This document shows, piece by piece, positions 25,644 through 35,017 of a stretch of DNA of 64,000 nt. The notes under the pieces are model-generated. The model had not been told where the DNA came from. It did not search any database and was given only the letters and a program-made list of their open reading frames with translations. Each line of letters opens with the position of its first letter. The stretch's first letter is position 1. The position numbers and the translations under genes are program-made. The stretch is from Eubacteriales bacterium (GTDB taxonomy: Bacteria; Bacillota; Clostridia; Lachnospirales; Lachnospiraceae). The DNA lies in the NCBI GenBank assembly GCA_030533405.1, contig JAUNJF010000004.1, positions 1 through 64,000 on the forward strand, read 5' to 3'.

Positions 25644-26342
25644 ATGGAAATATTAAGATGTGAAAATTTAGTAAAAGAATATGGTGAGGGAGAAGCAAAG
25701 GTTAAAGCATTAGATAACGTATCCTTCTCCGTTGAGAAAGGTGAGTTTGTATCAATCATCGGACCATCCGGAAGTGGTAAGTCAACCCTGCTTCACATTT
25801 TAGGTGGTGTAGACAAGCCAACCAGCGGAAAGGTAATCGTAGGTGACACAGATATGCATGCACTTTCCGAGAATAAGTTAGCAATCTTTCGAAGAAGACA
25901 GATTGGATTGATCTACCAGTTCTACAATTTGCTCCCAGTATTAAATGTAGATGAGAACATTGTGCTTCCTCATTTATTAGATGGAAGAGAGGTGGATCAG
26001 GAACGACTTGATTTGGTGGTAGAGCAGATGGGACTGAGTCATCGTCGTAACAACCTGCCTAGTCAGTTATCTGGTGGCCAGCAGCAAAGAGTTTCCATAG
26101 GAAGAGCCATTTATAATCATCCGGCAATTGTACTTGCAGATGAGCCAACTGGTAACTTGGATCGTAAAAATGGTTCCGAGATTATTGAGTTGTTAAAGAA
26201 ATCGAATCGTGAACAGAATCAGACATTGATTTTGATTACCCATGATGAAAGCATTGCCCTTCAGGCAGACCGTATGATTTGTATTGAGGATGGAAAGATC
26301 GTAAAGGACGAAAGAATTCGTATGATAGACGGCAATAGATAA
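25644..26342 (+). CDS. ABC transporter ATP-binding protein (BceA-like)
   Basis: A 232-residue ATPase with Walker A GPSGSGKST, Q-loop QFYNLL, signature LSGGQQQRVSIGRA, Walker B IVLADEPTGNLD and switch ITHD. It is more canonical than the one at 13593 and lacks a C-terminal extension. It pairs with the 970-residue permease that follows 21 bp later. The operon order is ATPase, permease, regulator, kinase, and the BceR-like box lies 119 bp upstream. Confidence 0.93.
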   Translation: MEILRCENLVKEYGEGEAKVKALDNVSFSVEKGEFVSIIGPSGSGKSTLLHILGGVDKPTSGKVIVGDTDMHALSENKLAIFRRRQIGLIYQFYNLLPVLNVDENIVLPHLLDGREVDQERLDLVVEQMGLSHRRNNLPSQLSGGQQQRVSIGRAIYNHPAIVLADEPTGNLDRKNGSEIIELLKKSNREQNQTLILITHDESIALQADRMICIEDGKIVKDERIRMIDGNR

Positions 26343-26363
26343 TTACGGAAAAGGAGAATAGAC

Positions 26364-29276
26364 ATGAAAAAGAAAAACATCGTTCATATCGTAACGAAAA
26401 AATACATGATGCAGAACAAGAAGAGAACCTTTGTTACAGGACTTGGAATTCTTCTTATGATTGTATTGATGACCTGTGTGTTTGTTGGAAAAGATACTTC
26501 AATCCAGTATTTAATGGATGTTGTTGCAGCTAAGGATGGTCATTGGCACATGGCTGTTTATGACTTGAAAAAAGAGGATGAGAAGATATTAGAGAATGCA
26601 GGATTTGTGGATGAGAAAGGATATGCGCTGCATAAGGGCTTTATTGAGTTTGAACAGTCTGCAAATGAGATGCGTCCATTTTTGAATATCAAGGGATATC
26701 AGGAAAAAGCCTTTGAGTGGAACAATATTGTGGTATCAGAGGGCCGTATGCCGGAAAAGGAAACAGAGCTGGTATTAAGTGATGCTTGCTTAATCGATGG
26801 TTCAAAGGTTGGGCTCGGTGACACCATTACTGCCCAGACCTTTAAGCGAATGCTACATAATCTTGGAAATGGCGGAGATATAACATTTCCATATCAAAAA
26901 TTTCAGGTGTTAAAAAATCAGCGAGCTGAGACACCAGAGCAATTTCCTTATTTTGCACCAAATGACGATTTTGTGGAGGAGAAGGATTATTTTGGAGAAG
27001 AGAAGACCTATACAATCGTTGGATTTGTAGAGACTCCAAACTTTGAAAAAGAAGACGCAGCAGCTTATACAGCATTTACTGTATGTACTGAGGATGAGGT
27101 AGCACAGGCAGACAGTGCAAATGTGTTCCTTCGTTTTGACACAAAGAAAATGAAAGGGAATGACACTATTGATTTGCAGGCTGCATTACAGAATTATGTA
27201 ATTGAAATAAATGATATGCTATTGATCTTTTCAGCAAACTCAGATGATATAACCATGAACATGCTTGTAAATGGAATGAGCGCATTTTTCATTAGCTTAA
27301 TTATGCTTTCTTCTGTAGTGTTAATCTACAATGTATTTGAATTATCATTCCGTGAGAGAAGCAAATATTTGGGTATGTTGTCTTCTGTAGGTGCTACTGC
27401 TAAGCAGAAAAAGAGTAGCATTTACTATGAAGCATTTACTTTGATGATCGTCGCTTTACCACTTGGTATTGGAGTAGGATTAGTTATTGTGAAGCTTGGT
27501 GTAAATGCTATTTCCAAGTATTTAGTGAACATGATTTCTTTCAATGGAAACTTTGAGGCGCAGACGGTACATTTGTCGGTGGACGCAATGAGTATTCTTT
27601 TTGTCATTCTATTTAGCACTATTACAGTCTTTATCTCAGCGTATTTGCCTGCTAGAAAGGTAAGTAAGATTGGTGCTGTGGAGTCGATTCGCGGAAATGA
27701 TAGTCGTAAAAAGAAGACATACAAAATGCGTAAGGTTGGTCGTTTTGGTGCAGAGGGAATGCTATCTAAGAATTTCCTTACCAGACAAAAAAGAAGTAAG
27801 AAGAGTATCTGTCGTGCCATTGCTGTGCTACTTGTAGTCTTTTTGGTTACTTCATTTAGTGGCAAGATGGTGAACACAGTAATCGACTATTCCGCACAGG
27901 ATTCGAATTATTGTATTGAAAATGAAACTAAAAATATGAGTATTCTTCAGTGTCGTTCCAAGAATAAGGAACTGCAACGAATTGAGGATGATATAGAGCG
28001 AGCAAAGAAACATAATCATGAAGATATGGATCTTGAGGAGTATTTGAAAGCGAAGGAAGAGGAAAGAGAAAACCTAGAGGATTATTTGCCGGATGAGGAT
28101 TTTGATTTATTACTTGAGCGAATAAAGAATCATCCAGATGTGAAAAGAGTAGAGGAACGATATGATTATATTGGTGGATTTGATGTGAAGGACTCTTTTT
28201 TCAGTAAGGAGTTCCACGAGGCTGATTTGGCCATCAAGGATGCATATATGCTTACAGAGCGGGAAAGAGAAGAGTGGAAAGAGTATGAAGAATATGTATT
28301 TAGTCAGTTAATCGTATTAGGGGATGACACCATTGCGCAAATCGCTAAGGATTGTAACATGGATTTAAATGTGTTAATGGATTCAGATAATCCCGGTTGT
28401 ATCGTGGTAAATGAGAAGATTCTTTCAACCGACGCGAATGTTTATAACGATAGATGCCAAGGATCAAAAATGTTCGAGTTAGAGAATATTACAGATTTAC
28501 AGGTTGGAGATAGTATTCCTGTCAGATTCTATAATAAAGATGGTGATGAGGTAGATACAAATGTTCCAATTGCAGGAATTGTAAAGCCAGACAAAATCGC
28601 AAAGTATGTGGACGTAGCATGTAGAAATGGTGCAAGAACTGGTGGATTCTTTATTGCAAGTAAAAATGCAGCTGAACATTTTGCCAAGGTTTATGGTTAT
28701 GATTCTATTGATACGATAACAGAAAAAAGCTATTACATTGATTTCCAGGGAGAGGCAGCCAGCTTGATTAAGGATATCGAAGTAATGCAGGAAAACTATA
28801 CGAATATTTATTATATACCAGCTGGATGGTCTAAGATAGAAATGAACATGAAACAAAGCATTTCGATGATGGTTCGAATTTTACTTGGTTGCTTTGTTGC
28901 TATGACATCTTGCATTTGTTTGATGAACCTTGCAGCATCCATTGGCGGTAAAATGGCACTTCGCAAAAAAGATTTTGCTATTATGCAGTCCATTGGAATG
29001 GAAAAAAGTCAAATTCAGAAGATGGTGGTATTGGAAACCGTTGGAATTCTTGTAGAAGGATTTGTATATGGAATTGTGATTTCTAGCCTGATGATTGTGG
29101 TTGTGTATAAGCTACTTGGTGGTTTAGTTGGTTCGGTACCATTTTCAGCACCTTATGTGTTATTTGCTTGTGCATTCTTGGTTATTATTGTTGCAGTGTT
29201 AGCAATCGCTATTTACTTCTTCAAGAAGCAGGATGCAGAAAATATTCTTGAAAACATTCGAAACGAAAGTGTATAA
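26364..29276 (+). CDS. Large FtsX-type ABC transporter permease
   Basis: A 970-residue permease with an N-terminal helix (about 20-40), an extracellular domain, three helices (about 300-445, FRERSKYLGMLSSVGATAKQ), another helix near 490-510 followed by an extended, strongly charged and probably helical region (about 525-620), and a C-terminal three-helix FtsX block (LRKKDFAIMQSIGMEKSQ). It is about 180 residues longer than the permease at 10937. The large exterior region is the likely peptide-sensing part. It belongs to a module with the ATPase at 25644 and the two-component system at 29394-31088. Confidence 0.88.
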   Translation: MKKKNIVHIVTKKYMMQNKKRTFVTGLGILLMIVLMTCVFVGKDTSIQYLMDVVAAKDGHWHMAVYDLKKEDEKILENAGFVDEKGYALHKGFIEFEQSANEMRPFLNIKGYQEKAFEWNNIVVSEGRMPEKETELVLSDACLIDGSKVGLGDTITAQTFKRMLHNLGNGGDITFPYQKFQVLKNQRAETPEQFPYFAPNDDFVEEKDYFGEEKTYTIVGFVETPNFEKEDAAAYTAFTVCTEDEVAQADSANVFLRFDTKKMKGNDTIDLQAALQNYVIEINDMLLIFSANSDDITMNMLVNGMSAFFISLIMLSSVVLIYNVFELSFRERSKYLGMLSSVGATAKQKKSSIYYEAFTLMIVALPLGIGVGLVIVKLGVNAISKYLVNMISFNGNFEAQTVHLSVDAMSILFVILFSTITVFISAYLPARKVSKIGAVESIRGNDSRKKKTYKMRKVGRFGAEGMLSKNFLTRQKRSKKSICRAIAVLLVVFLVTSFSGKMVNTVIDYSAQDSNYCIENETKNMSILQCRSKNKELQRIEDDIERAKKHNHEDMDLEEYLKAKEEERENLEDYLPDEDFDLLLERIKNHPDVKRVEERYDYIGGFDVKDSFFSKEFHEADLAIKDAYMLTEREREEWKEYEEYVFSQLIVLGDDTIAQIAKDCNMDLNVLMDSDNPGCIVVNEKILSTDANVYNDRCQGSKMFELENITDLQVGDSIPVRFYNKDGDEVDTNVPIAGIVKPDKIAKYVDVACRNGARTGGFFIASKNAAEHFAKVYGYDSIDTITEKSYYIDFQGEAASLIKDIEVMQENYTNIYYIPAGWSKIEMNMKQSISMMVRILLGCFVAMTSCICLMNLAASIGGKMALRKKDFAIMQSIGMEKSQIQKMVVLETVGILVEGFVYGIVISSLMIVVVYKLLGGLVGSVPFSAPYVLFACAFLVIIVAVLAIAIYFFKKQDAENILENIRNESV

Positions 29277-29332
29277 TAAACTTATAAGAGTTGTTTCAAG
29301 AATACGTTGTTCAGAGAGTGATAGCAAGAATA

Positions 29333-29371
29333 GATTACGGGCGAAAAGGACTTTTTCGAAAAACGCCCGTA
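29333..29371 (+). other. Hairpin between permease and response regulator genes
   Basis: TACGGGCG and CGCCCGTA form an 8-bp GC-rich stem, with an inner GAAAA/TTTTTC pairing. No U-run follows, so it is not a standard terminator; it could set the level of regulator and kinase relative to the transporter by mRNA processing or stability. Confidence 0.45.
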
Positions 29372-29393
29372 GAATACAAGTGAGGATAAAACT

Positions 29394-30068
29394 GTGAATG
29401 TACTAGTTGTTGAAGATGATGAAATGATCTTAGAAGGAATTAAATACTCATTGACGCAGGAAGGATACCAGGTGCTAGCTGCCATGTCTGTGGCAGAGGC
29501 CATGGAGGTGATTCATGGAAGTACACCAATTGAGTTTTGCCTGTTTGATGTTATGCTTCCAGATGGCAATGGTTTTGAAATTTGTACGGAAATGCGTAAA
29601 ACAAGCAAGGTGCCGATCATTTTTTTGACAGCCTGTGATGATGAGGTAAGTACTGTAAGAGCGCTTGAGTTAGGTGCTGATGACTACATTGCAAAGCCAT
29701 TTCGTATTCGTGAACTTATGGCAAGAATGAAAGCAATTCTTCGGCGATATGAGGGCAGTGCCCAGATGGAAAATGTTGTGAGTGTTGGTGCCAATATTGT
29801 GAATTTGCAGACGGCAAAGGTGTACCGCAATCAAGAGGAAATCATTTTAACAGCTATGGAATACAAGCTGTTGTTGGTGTTTATTCAAAATCGTGGACAG
29901 ATTATTTCTAGAAATCGTATTCTGGATTTGCTTTGGGATGATGTAGGAGATTTTGTAAATGATAATACATTAACGGTATATATTAAGCGTTTACGAAAGA
30001 AACTTGAGGATACAGATGAGACAAATTTGATTCAAACGATTCGTGGTATGGGGTATCGATTAAATTAA
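29394..30068 (+). CDS. OmpR/PhoB family response regulator (BceR-like)
   Basis: A 224-residue regulator starting at GTG 29394, with GTGAGG 8 nt upstream. Receiver marks: VVEDDE, Asp52 (FDVMLPDG), FLTAC and YIAKPFRIREL. The winged helix contains AMEYKLLLVFIQNRGQIISRN and RGMGYRLN. Together with the short-loop kinase it resembles BceRS pairs, and a matching inverted repeat lies at 25506. Confidence 0.9.
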   Translation: MNVLVVEDDEMILEGIKYSLTQEGYQVLAAMSVAEAMEVIHGSTPIEFCLFDVMLPDGNGFEICTEMRKTSKVPIIFLTACDDEVSTVRALELGADDYIAKPFRIRELMARMKAILRRYEGSAQMENVVSVGANIVNLQTAKVYRNQEEIILTAMEYKLLLVFIQNRGQIISRNRILDLLWDDVGDFVNDNTLTVYIKRLRKKLEDTDETNLIQTIRGMGYRLN

Positions 30069-30092
30069 ACAGACAAAATATGAAGTGCGGAT

Positions 30093-31088
30093 TTGGTGGC
30101 AAATATGGAATGGATAATTGACGTTATTTTAATCTCTTTAACAGCAGTGGCATGTATAATAGCAGGAGACTACAGGATTTCCTGCTATTTTCTGTGTGCA
30201 CTTATTGTGTTATTCATTGTGATAAGATTGTTTTTTTCGCGTAAAATGACGCGGGAAATCAAAGGATTAATTGATTATTTGGAAAAAGTACAGAACAGTC
30301 TGGAAATGCCAGCATTTCATTCTTTCAAGGAAGGACAACTTGGTATTTTAGAAAGTGAACTTTATAAGTTAGTTGTACTTTTGAAGGAGCAGTCAGACAA
30401 GGATGCAGCAGAAAAGGGTTATTTGTCGGATATGTTATCCGATATTTCGCATCAGATTAAAACACCACTCACATCTATTATGATTATGACAGATCTGCTT
30501 CGGGATGAACAGTTGCCAGATGAAAAGCGACAGGAATTTGTTGGTAAGATAGAGACACAGGTAAGTAAGATAACGTGGTTGGTAAAGAATTTATTAACCA
30601 TATCGCAATTGGAAGCGCAAGTGCTCAGACTGAAAAAAGACGAAGTGGATTTGCAGCATTTACTAGAAGCGTCTTGTACGCCGATTGAGGCACTGGCAGA
30701 TTTTAGGGATGTGCGTGTGACCGTTTTACCGTTAGAAGAAGATGTCTTTGTTACTTGTGATTTTAACTGGACGCAGGAAGCACTTACCAATATTATAAAA
30801 AACTGTGTAGAGCATACGGATGAAGGCGGTTATGTTCGCATATCGTTTAGACAGGATAATTTGGCAACTACGATTCGAATTGAAGACAATGGAAGTGGAA
30901 TAAAAAAAGAGGATTTACCGCATATATTTGAGCGGTTTTATAAGAGTCAAAACAGCAATACGAATAGCGTTGGAATTGGTCTTTTTATGGCAAAACAGCT
31001 ATTCATGAGGCAAAATGGAAATATCCAGGTGGAGAGTGAAGAAGGCGAAGGAACAACCTTTTATATTAAGATGTATCGTTCTATGTGA
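30093..31088 (+). CDS. Intramembrane-sensing histidine kinase (BceS-like)
   Basis: A kinase of about 331 residues with two adjacent membrane helices near the N-terminus (about 8-27 and 30-48) and almost no loop between them, as in BceS-type kinases that detect flux through their transporter instead of a ligand. His120 lies in DISHQIKTPLTS, the N-box is NIIKNCVEHTDEGG, and the G boxes are DNGSGIKKED and GIGLFMAKQL. The start is uncertain: TTG 30093, GTG 30096 and ATG 30105 are in frame, none with an ideal ribosome binding site. Confidence 0.88.
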   Translation: MVANMEWIIDVILISLTAVACIIAGDYRISCYFLCALIVLFIVIRLFFSRKMTREIKGLIDYLEKVQNSLEMPAFHSFKEGQLGILESELYKLVVLLKEQSDKDAAEKGYLSDMLSDISHQIKTPLTSIMIMTDLLRDEQLPDEKRQEFVGKIETQVSKITWLVKNLLTISQLEAQVLRLKKDEVDLQHLLEASCTPIEALADFRDVRVTVLPLEEDVFVTCDFNWTQEALTNIIKNCVEHTDEGGYVRISFRQDNLATTIRIEDNGSGIKKEDLPHIFERFYKSQNSNTNSVGIGLFMAKQLFMRQNGNIQVESEEGEGTTFYIKMYRSM

Positions 31089-31277
31089 TTTATCGTCAAA
31101 GTGTTGAAAAATCAGGCATTTATTCTACGATTCTTAATGGGTATGATTGTTGACTGAATATGGAGCGGTAAGATATAATAATAATTAGAATCATTAGGCG
31201 AATGCGCTGTAGGGGTGTGGCGCAATACGGGATAATATGTGTAGCAATGATGTGGGTTTACAAAGGATGATTGGTGT

Positions 31278-32624
31278 GTGATTAATATGGTGGGGAAAAA
31301 AGATTTTACAATAACATCCATTGATAATTTTTCAAAGGAACAACTCTTTGAAATGGCTTTTTATGAGCCTGTGACACATTATTATAATTGGAACTGGTTG
31401 CGTGAGCGACTTGAGAATTTTGAAAAGTTCGGATTGTCAGATTTTATCTTTGCGCATTTTGATATCAAGGATTTCAAAATGATAAATGAAATCTATGGGC
31501 ATACGGTGGGGGATAAGGTGTTAATTCGTATGTGTGATGCGTTGAGTAAGTGTGATTGGATATATTTTTCAAGCCGCTGTGATAATGATAATTTTGCGTT
31601 GATGGTAAAACGTATGTCAGATGAGGAAGTGCGTGCAAAATTACAGGCGTTGTTTGATAGTTTGTCTGTATTAGATGAGGATTCAAAGTACCCCATTTTT
31701 TATCGATGCGGAGTTGCTTCCGTGGATAATGTTGGGGATTATCGTGCGACTGTAACAGATTTGGCAAAGATGGCACAGCGTTTGGGTACAAAAGTCAATG
31801 TGACAGAGATTCATTTCTACACAGATGAAATGAAAGAAAAACAAATGCATAGTAAGTTGCTTAAAAAGGATTTAACAAATGCGTTGGAAAATGATGAGTT
31901 GATTGTATATTATCAGCCAAAGTATGAGCCGGTTCATAATACGCTTGTGGGAGCAGAGGCATTAATTCGCTGGAATTATCATCATGAAAGAATGTTGCCA
32001 CCTGGAGAGTTTGTACCATACTTTGAGCAGGAAGGTGCGATTGAGAAAATTGATCGTTTTGTGTTAGAACAGGTCTGCATGAAGCTCGAACACTGGAAAC
32101 AGCAGGGCATTAAATTGGTTCCGATATCAGTAAATATGTCGAGAGCACAGTTGTATAGCCCGTTAGTCATTGATAATATTTTGGCAATCGTGGATCGCTA
32201 TGACGTGGAACGTCAGTATATTGAGTTTGAGTTGACGGAGTCTTTAGCCTATGGCGATGTAGATTACATGATTCAGGTGATGAAGGAATTAAGGGAATTA
32301 GGATTTTTACTTTCAATCGATGATTTTGGAACAGGGTATTCTTCTCTTAGTTTGTTGTCAAATATGCCACTTACGACATTAAAAATTGATAAAAGTTTCA
32401 TTGATGAGATCGAAATGGATGAAGACGGAAAAGTAGATTATATTGTGAAAAACATTTTAGGTATTACAAAACATTTGAGTATTTATAGTGTGGCAGAGGG
32501 TGTAGAGACAGAAGACCAGAAAAACTTATTGAAAAAATGGGGATGTAATTATATACAGGGATATTTTTACAGTAGACCGATTCCTGTTGAGGAGTTTGAA
32601 AAATTTTTAGAAGTTGCAGAGTAG
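31278..32624 (+). CDS. EAL-domain c-di-GMP phosphodiesterase with degenerate GGDEF domain
   Basis: A 448-residue soluble protein. The N-terminal GGDEF-like domain (to about 170) keeps the fold (FDIKDFKMINEIYGHTVGDKVL) but its active-site loop reads CDNDN instead of GGDEF, so it cannot be a cyclase. The EAL domain (about 185-448) is complete: EALIRWN, the metal ligands in NMSRAQLYS and ELTES, DDFGTGYSSLS, KIDKSFI and EGVETEDQ. It should hydrolyse c-di-GMP, with the dead domain possibly binding GTP as a regulator. GTG 31278 follows AAAGGA by 10 nt. The 189-bp gap upstream holds no recognisable riboswitch. Confidence 0.87.
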   Translation: MINMVGKKDFTITSIDNFSKEQLFEMAFYEPVTHYYNWNWLRERLENFEKFGLSDFIFAHFDIKDFKMINEIYGHTVGDKVLIRMCDALSKCDWIYFSSRCDNDNFALMVKRMSDEEVRAKLQALFDSLSVLDEDSKYPIFYRCGVASVDNVGDYRATVTDLAKMAQRLGTKVNVTEIHFYTDEMKEKQMHSKLLKKDLTNALENDELIVYYQPKYEPVHNTLVGAEALIRWNYHHERMLPPGEFVPYFEQEGAIEKIDRFVLEQVCMKLEHWKQQGIKLVPISVNMSRAQLYSPLVIDNILAIVDRYDVERQYIEFELTESLAYGDVDYMIQVMKELRELGFLLSIDDFGTGYSSLSLLSNMPLTTLKIDKSFIDEIEMDEDGKVDYIVKNILGITKHLSIYSVAEGVETEDQKNLLKKWGCNYIQGYFYSRPIPVEEFEKFLEVAE

Positions 32625-32645
32625 AGTGGATAATAGGTGGTTAGC

Positions 32646-33674
32646 ATGAGAGATGTAATGTTGGGAAGTACTGGAATTATAGTACCACAGAATGCATTTG
32701 GGGCGTTGCCAATTCAAAGAGACACCACAGAAGTGGCAGTTAATTTGTTAAGACGCGCGTATAATGGTGGAATGCGTTTTTTTGATACAGCAAGAGCTTA
32801 CAGCGATTCAGAAGAGAAAGTCGGAATTGCATTTGAAGGAATGCGTGAACAGGTTGTGATTGCCACAAAGACAATGGCGAAAACACCAGAAGATTTTTGG
32901 AAACAATTAGAACAGTCGTTATCGCTTTTAAAAACAGATTATATTGATATATATCAATTTCACTGTGTAGAGCAATGCTATAAGACAGGGGATGGAACTG
33001 GTATGTATGAATGTATGCTTGAGGCTAAAGAAAAAGGCATGATTCGTCATATTGGTATTACTGCGCATAAATTAGAGGTTGCATTTGATTGTGTGAACTC
33101 TGGATTATATGAGACGATGCAGTACCCATTTAGTTATTTGGCTGCACCAAGAGAAATTGAATTGGTGAAGCTTTGTAAGGAAAAGAATGTTGGATTTATT
33201 GCGATGAAAGGCTTGGCTGGTGGTTTGATTACGAATTCCAAAGCTGCTATGGCTTTTATGACGCAGTATGATAATGTGGTACCAATTTGGGGCATTCAAA
33301 GGGAACATGAATTAGATGAGTGGTTGCTATATATGGATGAGACACCAGAGTATGATGAGGTGTTGCAGACATTTGTGAATCAGGAAAAAGAAAACATCAT
33401 GGGAGAGTTTTGCAGAGGATGTGGTTATTGTATGCCATGTCCAAAGGATATTATGATTAATCAATGTGCAAGAATGTCGTTGTTATTAAGAAGAGCGCCA
33501 TCTGCAAATTGGTTATCGCCTTCCATGCAGGCAGAAATGAAGAAGATTGAATCCTGTATAGAATGTGGCGCTTGCCACAATAAATGCCCATATGGCTTAG
33601 ATACACCGAATCTGTTAAAGAAAAACTATGAGGATTATAAAAAAGTTTTGGCAGGTGAAGTTAGCGTTTCGTAA
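32646..33674 (+). CDS. Aldo/keto reductase with C-terminal 4Fe-4S domain
   Basis: A 342-residue protein. The AKR barrel has the catalytic set Asp47, Tyr52 (ARAYSDSEEK), the Lys in IATKTMAK and His in YQFHCVE. The C-terminal part carries two cysteine clusters, CRGCGYCMPCP and CIECGACHNKCP, typical of ferredoxin-type AKRs in anaerobes that may couple NAD(P)H oxidation to an iron-sulfur partner. ATG 32646 follows AGGTGG. It lies 79 bp before the GH8 gene and could act on aldoses released there, but the substrate is not known. Confidence 0.85.
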   Translation: MRDVMLGSTGIIVPQNAFGALPIQRDTTEVAVNLLRRAYNGGMRFFDTARAYSDSEEKVGIAFEGMREQVVIATKTMAKTPEDFWKQLEQSLSLLKTDYIDIYQFHCVEQCYKTGDGTGMYECMLEAKEKGMIRHIGITAHKLEVAFDCVNSGLYETMQYPFSYLAAPREIELVKLCKEKNVGFIAMKGLAGGLITNSKAAMAFMTQYDNVVPIWGIQREHELDEWLLYMDETPEYDEVLQTFVNQEKENIMGEFCRGCGYCMPCPKDIMINQCARMSLLLRRAPSANWLSPSMQAEMKKIESCIECGACHNKCPYGLDTPNLLKKNYEDYKKVLAGEVSVS

Positions 33675-33752
33675 TCGGGATGTGATTCGAGGATTTTGTA
33701 GATTTATAGAATGAATTGTGCAGTTACATAATAAAAAAGTAGGAGAATAGAC

Positions 33753-34904
33753 ATGAAAGAATATCGTAATTTATTTGCAGAAGTAGGAATTAGTGAGACT
33801 GAGATTGAGAAGAAATTACAGGATCATATACATACATTTTTTTATGATGAGGAAGAAAGAATTTATCATCCAGCTGGAGATGATATGGGATATTTGGTGG
33901 ATACAGGTAATAATGATGCGCGTACAGAGGGAATGTCTTATGGAATGATGATGTGTGTACAGCTTGACATGAAAGAGGAATTTGATCGTATTTGGAAGTG
34001 GTCAAAGACGCATATGTGGATGGACTATGGAGATAATGAGGGTTATTTTGCATGGTCTTGTCAGTTGGATGGAACAAAGAATGCGCAAGGACCAGCACCA
34101 GATGGAGAAGAGTTCTATGCCATGGCATTGATATTTGCTTCGCATCGCTGGGGTGATGGAGAGGGTATTTTTAACTATTCGTCTGAGGCAAAAGAGATAT
34201 TAAGAGCATGTATTCATAAAGGTGAAAACGGCAGACCAGGTCATGCTATGTGGAATCGAGAGAATCATCAGATCTTGTTTGTGCCGGGCTCTCCATTTAC
34301 AGACCCATCCTATCATTTGCCACATTTTTATACATTATTTGCAGATAATTGTTATGAAGAGGATCGAGAGTTTTGGTTGGAGGCAACGAAGGCAAGCCGT
34401 GAGTATTTGGTGACAGCATGTCACCCAGAAACAGGAATGTGTGCGGAGTATGCGGAGTTTGACGGAAGACCGATTGAGAAAGAGATTCCATGGGGCAGAT
34501 TTGATACATTCTTTAGTGACGCGTATCGTACCGTTGCCAACATTGGTTTGGATTATGAATGGTGGGGCGTTGATGCTGGTCAGAGAGTTGCTGCAGAAAA
34601 GTTACAATATTTCTTTGGTGTGACACATAAGGGAGAGGAATTTAAGACTTATGAGATTGATGGTACAGAATTAGAGCGTCCTGTGTTACATCCAGTGGGA
34701 CTTTTGGCAACAATTGCACAGGGAGCTTTGGCAATTCCTGAAAATCTAGGTGGTGATCAGCTTTCTGATGCAGGCAAGCTCGCAAAGGAGTGGGTATTGC
34801 GCTTTTGGAATGAACCAATGAGAAAGGGAGAACGTAGATATTACGATAACTGTCTTTACTTGTTTGCATTCCTTGCATTAAGTGGAAGATATAGAATGTT
34901 TTAG
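33753..34904 (+). CDS. GH8 reducing-end xylose-releasing exo-oligoxylanase-like enzyme
   Basis: A 383-residue cytoplasmic (alpha/alpha)6-barrel enzyme. The general acid is probably Glu59 in ARTEGMSYGMMM, a hallmark of GH8, and Asp256 in FFSDAYRT is a candidate base. Length, lack of a signal peptide, and the sequence around DGEEFYAMALIFASHRWGDG match the Rex group, which removes xylose from the reducing end of xylo-oligosaccharides. The gene ends at a bidirectional terminator and faces the GH95 gene. It implies that xylo-oligosaccharides are imported before cleavage. Confidence 0.88.
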   Translation: MKEYRNLFAEVGISETEIEKKLQDHIHTFFYDEEERIYHPAGDDMGYLVDTGNNDARTEGMSYGMMMCVQLDMKEEFDRIWKWSKTHMWMDYGDNEGYFAWSCQLDGTKNAQGPAPDGEEFYAMALIFASHRWGDGEGIFNYSSEAKEILRACIHKGENGRPGHAMWNRENHQILFVPGSPFTDPSYHLPHFYTLFADNCYEEDREFWLEATKASREYLVTACHPETGMCAEYAEFDGRPIEKEIPWGRFDTFFSDAYRTVANIGLDYEWWGVDAGQRVAAEKLQYFFGVTHKGEEFKTYEIDGTELERPVLHPVGLLATIAQGALAIPENLGGDQLSDAGKLAKEWVLRFWNEPMRKGERRYYDNCLYLFAFLALSGRYRMF

Positions 34905-34930
34905 GAATAATCCGTTTTACTATTGTATAG

Positions 34931-34973
34931 AAAAAGCAAGAACGCATTTTTATTGATGCGTTCTTGCTTTTTC
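34931..34973. terminator. Bidirectional terminator between GH8 and GH95 genes
   Basis: A 17-bp stem, AAAAAGCAAGAACGCAT with ATGCGTTCTTGCTTTTT, separates the convergent genes; flanking A and T runs serve both strands. Confidence 0.9.
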
Positions 34974-35017
34974 TTTATAGAGGAAATTCCTCGAAAAGAC
35001 ATTTGTGCGTCTGATTC

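Noticed and set aside
31089..31277. Possible c-di-GMP riboswitch before the EAL gene
   Set aside because: The leader lacks the conserved GEMM core and tetraloop-receptor sequence; no candidate fold was seen.
34642..34947. Minus-strand frames opposite the GH8 gene
   Set aside because: All are antisense to a well-supported glycosidase and cross the bidirectional terminator.
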